From Flavobacterium frigoris (GTDB lineage Bacteria > Bacteroidota > Bacteroidia > Flavobacteriales > Flavobacteriaceae), in contig NZ_FOFZ01000016.1 of NCBI RefSeq assembly GCF_900111075.1, positions 1-64,000 on the forward strand: 64,000 nucleotides of DNA, read 5' to 3'. The translations under genes were made by a program, and so were the position numbers. Every line of letters starts with the position of its first letter. Within the stretch, counting starts at the first letter, position 1. The notes beneath the pieces are model-generated. The model saw only the letters and a program-made list of their open reading frames with translations. It did not search any database and was not told the origin of the DNA. Below, piece by piece: positions 7,450 through 15,845 of the stretch.

Positions 7450-9567
7450 ATGAAAAAAATATATTTGGTTGCTTTGATAGCTATAGGAAGTTTTTCTACA
7501 CTTTCTGCTCAAACAACACCTGAAAAAGCTCCAGAGAAAACGACGGAGTTAAATGAGGTAGCAATTATAAAAACCAAGAAAGCGATAGAGCAAAAAGCGG
7601 ATCGTACAATCTTTGATTTTGCGGGACAAGCTAGCTTGAATACAGGTTCCGTTTTAGAAGGAATTAAAAAACTACCTGGTCTAATAGCTTCAGATATTGC
7701 TGGAATGATGTACCAAGGAAAACAACTAGACGTTTTTATGGATGGAAGACCGCTTAATATTTCTACGACAGAATTGAATGCCTTTTTAGAAGGAATGCCT
7801 GCAAATGCTATTGAAAAAATCGAAATTATCACTCAACCAGGTGCTGAGTTTCCCGCGACTTCTGGCGGAGCGATTTTGAATATCATTACAAATAAAAACG
7901 CTAAGAATTACTTGAGTGCTACTTATACTAACAGTACAAGTTTTACGAGTTATAATGATGTACGCTGGAGAATGAACAATAGTTTGTTGTTGAGTGCTAA
8001 AAACAAGTATTTTGGATGGCAATTGAATGTAGGTCAGAATTATAGAGAAAGTGCGATTTGGACTTCTCTTGAGAAAGAAGAAAACGGTATGACTTCATTA
8101 CTGTCAAGAACCGATGCAGACCGTATAGGGCGAAATAATTTTATTAAATCGGCATTGACATTTGATATTGGCAAAGACCGTTTGTTATTGAATTATGATT
8201 TAACTCAAAATAATAATGATAGTTATACTTTAGGCAACGGGCCCGGTTTTACAACTAATGATGCCTCAGTAAGTAAGGGCTTGCGCCAAGATGCGGTAGT
8301 CACTTACCAGAAAAAATTTGAAAACACGGCCAAAAAACTCGAGTTTAAATTCAACTACAATAACAATACAAATGATTTTGAATTAAGTCCGATTGGAAAT
8401 CCGACTTCGACTTTAGATAATTCCTCAAACCAAAATTTGTACAACTTCAAGTTTGATTATTCGCAGCCTATTAAATTCTCTGATGAAGGGAAATTAAGTT
8501 TTGGTAGTTTGTATGAAGAATTACTTTTTGATGCTTCTAGTAAAGGCGTTACCAATTTAGATTACAAACGAAGAACTGCGGCATCTTATTTAGAAGTGCA
8601 ATCTAAGTTTGATAAAGTTAATTTTATTCTTGGTGGTCGAGCCGAAGATTATAATATTACGGGTAAAACAAATACAACTGAATTAACAGCGTTTAAGCAG
8701 TTTCGCTTTTTTCCAAATGCAAGTGCTCAGTATAATTTTAATAATTCGATCTATTTTAATGTAAATTATAATAAAAAGATAACGTTGCCAAGTACATCAG
8801 CATTGAACCCAAACAACACCAATTATCAAAATCCAAACATTGATTATTCAGGTAATCCAAACCTGCAACCTACAATTTTTGATAATTATGAGGTGAAGTT
8901 AAGTGCTTATGATTATGCATTTATTAGTTATAATATTAGTTCGGCTAAGAATCAAGTCATCAATAGAGTGACGCTTAATAATGATTTGGTAGTAAATAGC
9001 AACGAGAATATTCCGGAGATAAAGATTCATAATTTTAGTGTTGGTATGCCCATTCCGTATATGTTGTTTACTAAAGGACTTGCCGAAACCATGAAAATGA
9101 ATGTTAACCCAGATACGATGAACTTTTTATATGTGTATGCGGGCTATCAATACCATCAAATTCCAAATGTAGATACTAATGGATTCTGGATGTTTAATTT
9201 CATGTCGCAAATTGTATTACCAAAACAGATAAAATTTGTTGCTAATTATAATTACATTATTCCAAGAGGGAATTATTTTTATTTCATTGCGGTTAAGCCT
9301 TTCAGAAATGCCTTGGATTTAAGTTTTTCTAAGAAATTTATGAAAGATCAATTAACACTTTCAATTTATGCGGACGATGTATTGAATTCGAATGAAAGTG
9401 CTTTTAATTCTTACCAAACACCATTACTGATTAGTAATAAAATGGATACGAGAAAATTTGGCTTTAGCCTGAATTATAAGATTCCAACGAAAAACAAGTT
9501 GGCTAAAGAAAATCCAAACTTATTGAATAAAGATAAAAAAGAAGATAACGGGATTTTAAACCAATAG
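7450..9567 (+). CDS. Outer membrane beta-barrel (TonB-dependent receptor-like) protein
   Basis: A 705-residue outer-membrane protein. Start 7450 gives a clean signal peptide (MKKIYLVALIAIGSFSTLSAQ); the reading frame opens 30 bases earlier without one. Residues ~30-150 form a TonB-plug-like domain ('FMDGRPLNIS', 'IEKIEIITQPGAEF', 'GGAILNIITNK'). The rest is an amphipathic beta-strand barrel of the OMP_b-brl_3 type. Unlike the related receptor at 25021-27435 it lacks the N-terminal carboxypeptidase-like beta-sandwich, and it does not end in the usual aromatic residue but in a polar tail. Likely imports an unknown ligand or acts as an outer-membrane channel. Monocistronic. Confidence 0.88.
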   Translation: MKKIYLVALIAIGSFSTLSAQTTPEKAPEKTTELNEVAIIKTKKAIEQKADRTIFDFAGQASLNTGSVLEGIKKLPGLIASDIAGMMYQGKQLDVFMDGRPLNISTTELNAFLEGMPANAIEKIEIITQPGAEFPATSGGAILNIITNKNAKNYLSATYTNSTSFTSYNDVRWRMNNSLLLSAKNKYFGWQLNVGQNYRESAIWTSLEKEENGMTSLLSRTDADRIGRNNFIKSALTFDIGKDRLLLNYDLTQNNNDSYTLGNGPGFTTNDASVSKGLRQDAVVTYQKKFENTAKKLEFKFNYNNNTNDFELSPIGNPTSTLDNSSNQNLYNFKFDYSQPIKFSDEGKLSFGSLYEELLFDASSKGVTNLDYKRRTAASYLEVQSKFDKVNFILGGRAEDYNITGKTNTTELTAFKQFRFFPNASAQYNFNNSIYFNVNYNKKITLPSTSALNPNNTNYQNPNIDYSGNPNLQPTIFDNYEVKLSAYDYAFISYNISSAKNQVINRVTLNNDLVVNSNENIPEIKIHNFSVGMPIPYMLFTKGLAETMKMNVNPDTMNFLYVYAGYQYHQIPNVDTNGFWMFNFMSQIVLPKQIKFVANYNYIIPRGNYFYFIAVKPFRNALDLSFSKKFMKDQLTLSIYADDVLNSNESAFNSYQTPLLISNKMDTRKFGFSLNYKIPTKNKLAKENPNLLNKDKKEDNGILNQ

Positions 9568-9583
9568 TTGTCTTGATTGAGAC

Positions 9584-9620
9584 AAAAAAGAGCTGTGAAA
9601 TATATTCACAGCTCTTTTTT
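9584..9620 (+). terminator. Terminator after outer membrane receptor gene
   Basis: A 16-bp perfect stem (9584-9599 with 9605-9620; core GAGCTGTGAA) ends in six T, 17 bases after the stop codon. Confidence 0.9.
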
Positions 9621-9698
9621 ATTTATGTGGTTTTATTGGAATTAAATTGAAGTAAGATAAACAAAAGCCATATATATTTCTCGCTTACAATAGTGTTT

Positions 9699-9998
9699 CT
9701 ATTTAATTGGATAGGTATTGTCATTTTGATAGGTATTAAAAACGGCGTTTATAAAAACAGTTTTCGAAGGTTCGTCAACTATAAAAAAGGCGATGCACGG
9801 AAACTTATCAAAAGGTAAAAATCTATAATTATTATCATGAAATTGGTAAAATGGGTTCTTCTGTAAAGCTTTATAAGCTCTTCTATAATCGACTAAAAAA
9901 TCAAGAGCTACTTTTTTATTTACTTCTTTAACATAATATTCTACCGCATCCTCTACGTTTTTTAAAGCAATAGGCGATACAATAACCTTATAGCTCAT
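9699..9998 (-). CDS. RelE/ParE family toxin
   Basis: A 99-residue basic protein with the RelE/ParE toxin layout: 'YKVIVSPIALKNVEDAVEYY' strand-helix start, a second helix 'VALDFLVDYRRAYKAL', then the beta-sheet 'NYRFLPFDKFPCIAFFIV' and 'VFINAVFNT'. Members either cleave ribosome-bound mRNA (RelE) or inhibit gyrase (ParE). Sequence alone does not settle which, though the shape is closer to ParE-like. It overlaps the preceding small gene by 11 bases, the usual antitoxin-toxin coupling. Confidence 0.82.
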   Translation of the reverse strand: MSYKVIVSPIALKNVEDAVEYYVKEVNKKVALDFLVDYRRAYKALQKNPFYQFHDNNYRFLPFDKFPCIAFFIVDEPSKTVFINAVFNTYQNDNTYPIK

Positions 9999-10221
9999 AT
10001 TTAGTTTTTAAGTCGGCGTATGCTTTTTCTACATCAGTATATGATTTAGGTTTTAATACCAGTTGACTGTCTAAAGTTTCTTGTTGTTCATCGGTTAGTA
10101 TATATGGTTTAGCTGAAGAACTCATTAAAGCCTTTATTTTTTCTACTATTGAATAATCTTGAATTTGTGTAATCCAATTGATAATATTCAACTTTTCATT
10201 TTGTAATTGCTGTGAATTCAT
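9988..10221 (-). CDS. Putative antitoxin of RelE/ParE module
   Basis: A 77-residue acidic/polar helical protein directly upstream of, and overlapping, the toxin gene. It has an N-terminal helical part ('LNIINWITQIQDYSIVEKIKALM') and a C-terminal 'YTDVEKAYADLKTKYEL' typical of the small Bacteroidota antitoxins paired with RelE/ParE toxins. No classical DNA-binding motif is obvious. Identity as antitoxin rests on the size and the overlap, so it is an inference. Confidence 0.75.
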   Translation of the reverse strand: MNSQQLQNEKLNIINWITQIQDYSIVEKIKALMSSSAKPYILTDEQQETLDSQLVLKPKSYTDVEKAYADLKTKYEL

Positions 10222-10445
10222 TTTGTTTATTTTTAAATCTTAGACTTATACAAAGTTACCAAAAAAAAACAGTCATTTTTAAACTGCTTTGTTTTAAGTA
10301 GGTTAACAAATACAATTTAAGATTTTTCACCAGATCTCAGCTACTATTTGTGAGTAAATGGTAACTTTTCAAATCGATGCTGTAAATTAAGTGGTATTAA
10401 AAACAAATCGTGTGCTGTGTTTAGAATATAGTTTTTTTTCTAAAA

Positions 10446-10835
10446 TTAAGAGATTAAATCACTTAAATGTACTTGTAAGGCTTTTACAGAAATACTGATT
10501 TCCCAGAAAGAAAGTGCTAATGAAACCAGTAAGCTTAGTAAGCTAAACCCAAAAAAATATAGCCCAGCTATTTGAAAATCAAAAAACAATAACAGCATTG
10601 CAAAAACCGACAAGAACAAACTAAGCACGCCAAAAAGTTGCATATAGCGGATTAGTGTTAATCGCAAGTTGAGGTTTTTAATTTCGATTAAAATACTTTT
10701 GTTTTCTTGTTCATCATAAGTTTTCTTCAAGCTTCTAACAATTGTAGCAATGGTCAAAAAACGATTGGTATACGCTAAAAGTATAAGTGAAGTAGCTGAG
10801 AATAATAAAGCTGGAGTTTCTATGTCTAGTGTCAT
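10446..10835 (-). CDS. DUF2721 family membrane protein
   Basis: A 129-residue membrane protein with three hydrophobic segments (about 6-24, 62-86 and 90-112). Matches the DUF2721 pattern: 'PALLFSATSLILLAYTNRFL' first helix followed by 'IATIVRSLKKTY' and 'EIKNLNLRLTLIRYMQLFGVLSLFLS'. Function of the family is unknown. It stands alone; about 220 bases with no recognised feature separate it from the toxin-antitoxin pair. Confidence 0.8.
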   Translation of the reverse strand: MTLDIETPALLFSATSLILLAYTNRFLTIATIVRSLKKTYDEQENKSILIEIKNLNLRLTLIRYMQLFGVLSLFLSVFAMLLLFFDFQIAGLYFFGFSLLSLLVSLALSFWEISISVKALQVHLSDLIS

Positions 10836-10986
10836 TTGTAGTAATTGATTGGTAGGTTTGAATTACCAAATTTCGATAAACTTTTCCGGATAACTACTTT
10901 TTTGTATAAAAAACTCACTGAATAGAAATGGAGGATATGATAGGAAAACGCTGTAGGTATCAGTAGCAGGGTTGTTATTTGTCTAA

Positions 10987-12444
10987 TTATTCTTTTTTTC
11001 TCGTTAGACAACGTCCTCTAGGTTCATCTCCTTCATGGAGCACAATTTCAGAATGCAAGAACTGTGCAGCTTCTGCTGAATGTTTTACTTTGATTGCACT
11101 GCGTTCTAACATTTCTGATTCAAAATCGTTTAATACACTTTCCCTTATTCCAGCTTCTCGCCAATTTGATGAAGGTCGGCATTCTTTTGTGATTCTTCGA
11201 GCCAGCGACAAAGCATCCAACAGCGCTTGATTTGCACCTTGGCCTTTAAATGGACTCATGGGGTGCGCCGCATCACCAATTAGCGTCATTTGTCCGTTCT
11301 TTTCCAACAATTCTTTATTGAGTAATTCTCGGTCATATACGGGATAACCAGAAACTTGCGATTCTAGAGTCGCCGCTAAAATCTGCGGAATTGGATCGTG
11401 CCATTGTGTTCTGCGACAGGCTTCTTCTTTAAGTGGTTTAGGGCCTTGTGCACTCAAAGCTTTAGCGTCTTCTTCCGGCATAGGGAAGCTCAATTGCCAC
11501 ATCACCGATTCTGAATCATATGGCATGATGTAGATTCGCTCATTGCCATTGGCAGTTTGGAATACGGTCGCCGAGTCTAACAAATCGCTTTCAATACCAC
11601 CGAGCGCGCTCAAAGGACAAATACCCAATATCACAATACAATCTAGGTAACGCAAAGGGGTAACGTCATCACCAATTAGCAACTTGCGCACTGTACTACG
11701 AATACCATCGGCTCCAACGACAAGATCTGCCTTGGCGCGCTGAATCTCTCCGTTTACTTCAAAGCTTAGATCAACAGTTCCGTCCTCCGTTTTTTTAATA
11801 TCTACTAACTGGTGTCCCCACTGCACAGCTTCATGTCCGCCGAGTTGTTCCAGCAGTGCTAAGCGCAAAGACTGTCGTGCGATATGTACATTGGTACGCT
11901 TGGGAGATTTCTTTGAATCGTTCTGTATCCATTTTCTCATTCCCCATTCTCCAATTGTGTTTCCATCTGTAGTATGAACCAGATGTCTAGTGGAAACCAC
12001 TCCTTCTTCTAATGAGAATATACCCAATCCCTCGATCGCTTTACTCGCTTGTTGTAAAGTAAGTCCGTAGCCCTGAGATCGAGCCTCAAAACCGTTATCG
12101 CGTTCATAAAGAGTAAACGGAATTCCGCGGTGTAAACAGGCCACAGCCAGAGCCACTCCGCCTATACCGCCACCAATAATACCTACATGTGGATAGTTTT
12201 CTGTATCTGCTATAGGAGGACTTGCAGCAGGAACCAAACCAGATCCGGAACAGCGTAAGCAAGAATCGAGGTGTGCCTTAGGACGAATAGGAGCTGTTCC
12301 TTCGCCATTTGATTTTTCAAATTGTTCGACTGCTTTCTGGTACTGGAGTCGGACTTTTTTATTGATTCGGCGGCTTTTTTTGCCCTGCCCCTTACATTCC
12401 TGACAAATAGTCCAGCTAGTAGTTGTGTTTTCTAGCTTTTTCAC
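10987..12444 (-). CDS. FAD-dependent monooxygenase with N-terminal zinc-knuckle motifs
   Basis: A 485-residue flavoprotein. Residues ~87-400 are an FAD-dependent aromatic-hydroxylase-type fold: Rossmann GGGIGG at 91-96 followed by 'LYERD', 'VVGADGIRSTVRK', and the ribityl-binding 'LIGDAAHPMSPFKGQGAN'. Such enzymes hydroxylate or oxidise organic substrates with NAD(P)H and O2. The first 70 residues are unusual: two CxxCxGxG motifs (C14-G21 CQECKGQG, C62-G69 CLRCSGSG) like DnaJ zinc knuckles, separated by a basic stretch. The coding sequence looks GC-richer than its neighbours, suggesting transfer. No operon partner; ~490 bases of repeats lie upstream. Substrate unknown (antibiotic-modifying TetX-like activity cannot be inferred). 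Confidence 0.85.
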   Translation of the reverse strand: MKKLENTTTSWTICQECKGQGKKSRRINKKVRLQYQKAVEQFEKSNGEGTAPIRPKAHLDSCLRCSGSGLVPAASPPIADTENYPHVGIIGGGIGGVALAVACLHRGIPFTLYERDNGFEARSQGYGLTLQQASKAIEGLGIFSLEEGVVSTRHLVHTTDGNTIGEWGMRKWIQNDSKKSPKRTNVHIARQSLRLALLEQLGGHEAVQWGHQLVDIKKTEDGTVDLSFEVNGEIQRAKADLVVGADGIRSTVRKLLIGDDVTPLRYLDCIVILGICPLSALGGIESDLLDSATVFQTANGNERIYIMPYDSESVMWQLSFPMPEEDAKALSAQGPKPLKEEACRRTQWHDPIPQILAATLESQVSGYPVYDRELLNKELLEKNGQMTLIGDAAHPMSPFKGQGANQALLDALSLARRITKECRPSSNWREAGIRESVLNDFESEMLERSAIKVKHSAEAAQFLHSEIVLHEGDEPRGRCLTRKKE

Positions 12445-12536
12445 TTCTTTTTATTTAAATAATAGTTATGAAGTTCTGGAGTCATTAGATTAGTTTTTAG
12501 GAATGGAATTTAACAAAGATAGTACGGATTTTTTAA

Positions 12537-12752
12537 ACATATAAGTCATGTAAGTTTTTGTTTTGGGCAGGTTTGATACGTTTGGTTATTTATAGAAGCG
12601 CATCTAAGTTTTGTTTCGCAAAGATTCTCAGAGGAAACGCAGAGGATCGCCGCGTTTTTTTTAACATATAAGTCATATAAGTTTTTGTCTTGCTGACATT
12701 ATATACGTTTGGTTAGTATGTATGGGTATTTAAGTTTTGTTTCGAAGGGATT
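12537..12752. repeat. Two-copy degenerate tandem repeat
   Basis: Two ~88-base units (12537-12623 and 12663-12752) share AACATATAAGTCAT, TAAGTTTTTGT, ATACGTTTGGTTA and TAAGTTTTGTTTCG blocks. They are separated by a short GC-richer linker (CAGAGGAAACGCAGAGGATC). The linker wording resembles the CGCAGAG-type segment found in the intergenic repeat at 45208-45320. The gap 12445-12930 holds no gene that I can see. Confidence 0.6.
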
Positions 12753-12930
12753 AGGAAAAGTTATTATAATATAATTTTATAGCTTTTCTCGATTCGAATG
12801 CTAGTGGGAGGATGCAGTTCTTGATAAATAAACATAAACCTCTGTTTGCTATTACTTTTACATGGTATTTAAGTAGGTTGTATTTTTAATCCAAGCATCT
12901 TTAATGGAATAAATGAAGTGCTATAGGAAT

Positions 12931-13458
12931 TTATTTAATTATAATTTTTTCTGTTATAGGTTTGCCGGAATTATAATCTTTACCAAAAAACAGTACGTAT
13001 TCTGCTTTTGCTTTGAGGCCCAAAAGTCCCTCTTTAAGTTGGACAAACATCTTGTCTAAATACAATTTGTGCTTATTTACGGTGACATATACTCTAGCTC
13101 CTTCACTTTCATTATAAGTAAGATAGAAATATATTTTTTCTGAAGCAGCAAGGTGTAATTTTAATAAATTAGGTTGGGATTCTTCTAGAATCATCCCATA
13201 AGCTAATCTTTTTTGTATACTAGATAAAGGTTTCTGTATTCCTTTTTCAGTGTAAACTATTTGATACTCGTTAATTGGTTGAGACGAATCAATAGTCCCG
13301 CCTTTTATATTAGCATCATACACGTATGTATTGTGGTTATTACTATGTTGAATATAAAATAAACGTGTCGTTGTTTTTGTAGGTTCTGGATAATTACTTT
13401 GTGAAAAGCAGCTATAAGAGCAAAAAAATAGATAAAAAAAAGAAAAGATAACTTTCAT
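12931..13458 (-). CDS. DUF4833 family exported protein
   Basis: A 175-residue protein with a signal peptide (hydrophobic 3-14, cleavage probably after 'CFSQ'). The body matches DUF4833: 'RLFYIQHSNNHNTYVYDANIK' near the start, 'PINEYQIVYTEKG', 'RLAYGMILEE', a beta-rich end with 'EYVLFFGKDYNSGKPITEKI'. Function unknown; the family is typical of Bacteroidota and probably periplasmic or surface-exposed. Single gene. Confidence 0.78.
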   Translation of the reverse strand: MKVIFSFFYLFFCSYSCFSQSNYPEPTKTTTRLFYIQHSNNHNTYVYDANIKGGTIDSSQPINEYQIVYTEKGIQKPLSSIQKRLAYGMILEESQPNLLKLHLAASEKIYFYLTYNESEGARVYVTVNKHKLYLDKMFVQLKEGLLGLKAKAEYVLFFGKDYNSGKPITEKIIIK

Positions 13459-13671
13459 GGTGATTAACAGTTTTTTTGTGGTCCTTCTTTTTAAGGAATT
13501 GTTGGATTTAAAATGGGCACGACGTTTTTTGGCTTTTCGAGAGTTTACAGATTTTAAAAACCGCGTATGTTCTGCAAAACGAAAATACGAAAAATTAAGG
13601 TAGTCAATAAAAAAGTGGACTTGAAATCCTTCAATAATCTCAGTTGCAAAGACTACAACTAGTTATCTTAT

Positions 13672-13767
13672 TTAAGTAGGTACTCGTGGTCGACAAGCAC
13701 CATAATACTTAGACAAACGAGCACAAGATGGACACTGTCCTGAAACTTCGGTATATAAATCGGTCAT
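13672..13767 (-). CDS. Possible 31-residue Cys-containing small protein
   Basis: Within the otherwise gene-free stretch 13459-13808 a short frame reads MTDLYTEVSGQ, CPSC (12-15), then a Tyr-Tyr-Gly-Ala-Cys25 and a basic Pro-rich end (RPRVPT). The CxxC...C spacing is protein-like and could bind metal, but there is no clear ribosome binding site or known family. It may be a real microprotein, a fragment of a lost gene, or chance. Confidence 0.3.
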   Translation of the reverse strand: MTDLYTEVSGQCPSCARLSKYYGACRPRVPT

Positions 13768-13808
13768 ATCGTTGTGGTAAGCTATTGTTTATATCCAAGC
13801 AGAAGAAC

Positions 13809-14402
13809 TTAATTAAAGATTTTAAAATCAAAGGCTAATTTTTTAGAGTGAATTAAGATGCGCCAATTGATGAAAAACAAACAAAATAGCATCACAAATC
13901 CCAAAACAAAACTAGCAATAGACTGCCATGAAAAAATATTATCAATGATACTTTGTTGGTTTTCGGACGCAAATTTCCCTAAATGTAAAGCAATAGAATC
14001 ACTAGTAAATTTCCCTACTAAGAAAGGAGCAATGATATAAAGTGGTTTTATTTTTGAAATCCCTCCACCTAAGAAAAGGGGTGTGGTAGGAAGAGGTAAC
14101 AAAGAATAAGCAAGCACCACTAAAATACCTTTCCATTTATTTTGGTTCATTTTATCTCCAAGAAACTTAATATCTTCATTTTTAGAAGCCTTTAAATATT
14201 TGTTTGCCATTAACGGAGTATATAAAAGAAGAATAGACCGACCCAAAACCGAACCTACAACTCCAATGACAATCACTGCCCAAACATTTAAATCAAAAAG
14301 AATTTGAAGAAATACCATTATTGTAAATGCTGGAGCAAACGGAAAAGGGACTATGTCAAATAATAGAGCGCCCAAAAAAACTAATAGATATTGCCACCAC
14401 AT
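13809..14402 (-). CDS. Membrane protein, possibly VTT/DedA-like
   Basis: A 197-residue protein with about five hydrophobic helices (6-35, 40-60, 93-115, 125-145, 165-187). The layout, with re-entrant-looking Pro/Gly-rich segments ('DIVPFPFAPAFTIM', 'SLLPLPTTPLFLGGGISKI') and a conserved-looking 'GSVLGR', recalls the VTT (SNARE-associated/DedA, YqaA) family of lipid-flipping membrane proteins. I could not confirm the family and the function is open. It lies between the small Cys-containing frame and the REP-rich region. Confidence 0.6.
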   Translation of the reverse strand: MWWQYLLVFLGALLFDIVPFPFAPAFTIMVFLQILFDLNVWAVIVIGVVGSVLGRSILLLYTPLMANKYLKASKNEDIKFLGDKMNQNKWKGILVVLAYSLLPLPTTPLFLGGGISKIKPLYIIAPFLVGKFTSDSIALHLGKFASENQQSIIDNIFSWQSIASFVLGFVMLFCLFFINWRILIHSKKLAFDFKIFN

Positions 14403-14601
14403 GTGTTCGGAATTTTATTTTTATTGACCAGTTAATGAAGCAAGTAGTGCTCCTTTTTTGTGCCTGACCAATGAACGTCTAAATTACAATTAAAATTGTT
14501 GTGATATTGAAATAGTTTTTGGAGGTTATAAGTTACAGCGATAGAGGTTTGTTTCGACTGTATTGTAAAAGGTAATTGGAATATGCGTTGACAATATGAT
14601 C

Positions 14602-14625
14602 GGTAGGAGCGGGACGCTCGCGCTA
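14602..14625 (+). repeat. REP-like palindromic element, copy 1
   Basis: Contains GAGCG-GGA-CGCTC hairpin core followed by GCGCTA. Slightly diverged at its 5' end from copy 2. Confidence 0.7.
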
Positions 14626-14685
14626 ACAATGTTTGAAATTAGGATAATAACAAACGTAGTGTTGTGAGGATAGAATTAGAATACG

Positions 14686-14709
14686 GGCACGAGCGGGACG
14701 CTCGCGCTA
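14686..14709 (+). repeat. REP-like palindromic element, copy 2
   Basis: Reference copy: starts GGCACGAGCG, loop GGA, then CGCTCGCGCTA. The arms pair over nine bases with a single mismatch. It sits downstream of the ADP-ribosylglycohydrolase gene. Confidence 0.75.
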
Positions 14710-14758
14710 TGGGAACACTTTCCAGAAGCTTCACGAGTAAATAGGCCCTATTTGCTTC

Positions 14759-14778
14759 TAGCCCTATAGCTGGGGCTA
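14759..14778. repeat. Small inverted repeat (TAGCCC / GGGCTA)
   Basis: A 6-bp stem with an 8-base loop (14759-14764 with 14773-14778), 14 bases beyond the stop of the gene at 14792. No T run, so a weak terminator at best. The end motifs TAGCCC and ATAGCTGGG resemble those of the larger structured element at 54303-54448, so it may be an internally deleted copy. Confidence 0.45.
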
Positions 14779-14791
14779 AAGTAAATTTTTT

Positions 14792-15634
14792 CTATCTCAA
14801 TTCTTTGATTTTTCCTGCTATTTCATGGTATTCGTAGCTAACTTCACGATAGAAATTATTAATTACGTTAATTATATCTAATGGTAATTTACTAAGAGTT
14901 TCTTTAATGATCCACTCTGGTATTTCGTGATAATAAGCTTCAGCAATAGAACCAGTTATATTGGCTAATGTACTGCTATCCCCTCCAATTGATATTGCAT
15001 TTCTGATAGCATCCTCAAAATCCACGCTTTCAAGGAAACATATAATTGCTTCGGGAACGGTGTCTTGGCAGGTCTCATTATACTTGTAGTTCACTCTTAA
15101 AAAATCAACAGAGTTGTTGAGGTTATATTTGAATTTCGTTTCAACAAACTCACGCAATTTCGTTTTGTCTTTTTCAGTTCGAGCCATTACAATAAGTGCT
15201 GCAATTGCTTGCGCTCCTGTCACTCCTTCAGGGTGGTTATGTGAAACGGACGTAACGAACTCAACTCGCTTCATTGCTTGCTCAATAACTTTTGAAAAAT
15301 CTCCAATAGGAGAAATCCTCATTGCAGCTCCATTTCCATAACTATTGTACGGTATGAAGTCAGTATAGTAAACGTTGTTAAAAGACTCCATCCACTTTTT
15401 AAAACTATTACCATAACTTTTATTAGGATATTTTTCAAACCAAGCATGAAAGTATCCCACCAACCTCGCTTGTGAAGGTATGCTATCTGATAGAATAAAA
15501 TCAGCGATAGCAACTGTCATAACTGTACCATCAGTAAATGTGCTTTCTTTTTTGAAAAACTCAAAATTCTTGTTTTTTAAGTTGTCGTATTTGTAAATAG
15601 AGCCTACGATATCTCCTATTATCGCACCTATCAT
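14792..15634 (-). CDS. ADP-ribosylglycohydrolase family protein with altered metal site
   Basis: A 280-residue protein of the DraG/ARH family, which removes ADP-ribose from proteins or nucleic acids using two Mg2+/Mn2+ ions. Family landmarks: GAIIGDIVGS at the N-terminus, 'YGNGAAMRISPIG', 'SHNHPEGVTGAQA', and 'GGDSSTLANITGSIAEAY'. The two metal motifs are changed: the usual T-D-D-T is T34-D35-G36-T37, and the usual G-G-D-x-D-T is G217-G218-D219-S220-S221-T222. Two of the metal-binding aspartates are thus missing, so catalysis is doubtful (inference). Flanked by REP-like elements; the neighbour upstream is a PD-(D/E)XK-like protein. Confidence 0.85.
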   Translation of the reverse strand: MIGAIIGDIVGSIYKYDNLKNKNFEFFKKESTFTDGTVMTVAIADFILSDSIPSQARLVGYFHAWFEKYPNKSYGNSFKKWMESFNNVYYTDFIPYNSYGNGAAMRISPIGDFSKVIEQAMKRVEFVTSVSHNHPEGVTGAQAIAALIVMARTEKDKTKLREFVETKFKYNLNNSVDFLRVNYKYNETCQDTVPEAIICFLESVDFEDAIRNAISIGGDSSTLANITGSIAEAYYHEIPEWIIKETLSKLPLDIINVINNFYREVSYEYHEIAGKIKELR

Positions 15635-15722
15635 ATTTTTTTATTTCATTACTAATTATAATTATATAGGATTTTTTAGCACACCCGATATAAAATTAAA
15701 AATTTTATAGATATTTTTTTAC

Positions 15723-15746
15723 TAGCGCGAGCGTCCCGCTCGTGCC
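15723..15746 (-). repeat. REP-like palindromic element, copy 3 (inverted)
   Basis: Exact reverse complement of copy 2 at 14686-14709, located 89 bases upstream of the ADP-ribosylglycohydrolase gene. Together copies 2 and 3 bracket that gene in opposite orientation. Confidence 0.75.
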
Positions 15747-15845
15747 CAAAATATAGATTATGCCATCTTTTTGTTTATTACTTTATCAAAATTTAAATTT
15801 TATTTCATCAAAATATTTCATTAAATCTCTTTGCATATCTTGGTT

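Larger units (their letters stand above)
14403..14791. other. Intergenic stretch with two REP-like copies and a hairpin
   Basis: No credible gene. It carries two direct copies of a 24-bp palindromic element (14602-14625, 14686-14709) and a TAGCCC / GGGCTA hairpin at 14759-14778 just after the next gene's stop. A 65-codon open frame here runs through the palindrome and is considered spurious. Confidence 0.6.

Noticed and set aside
10987..12444. TetX-like antibiotic-inactivating monooxygenase
   Set aside because: Only the general flavin-hydroxylase motifs are shared; nothing specific to TetX can be seen.
14432..14629. 65-codon open frame on minus strand
   Set aside because: It runs through REP copy 1, has low-complexity wording and no family; it is judged a chance frame.
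15319..15513. 64-codon minus-strand frame inside the ADP-ribosylglycohydrolase gene
   Set aside because: Shifted frame of a clearly coding gene.
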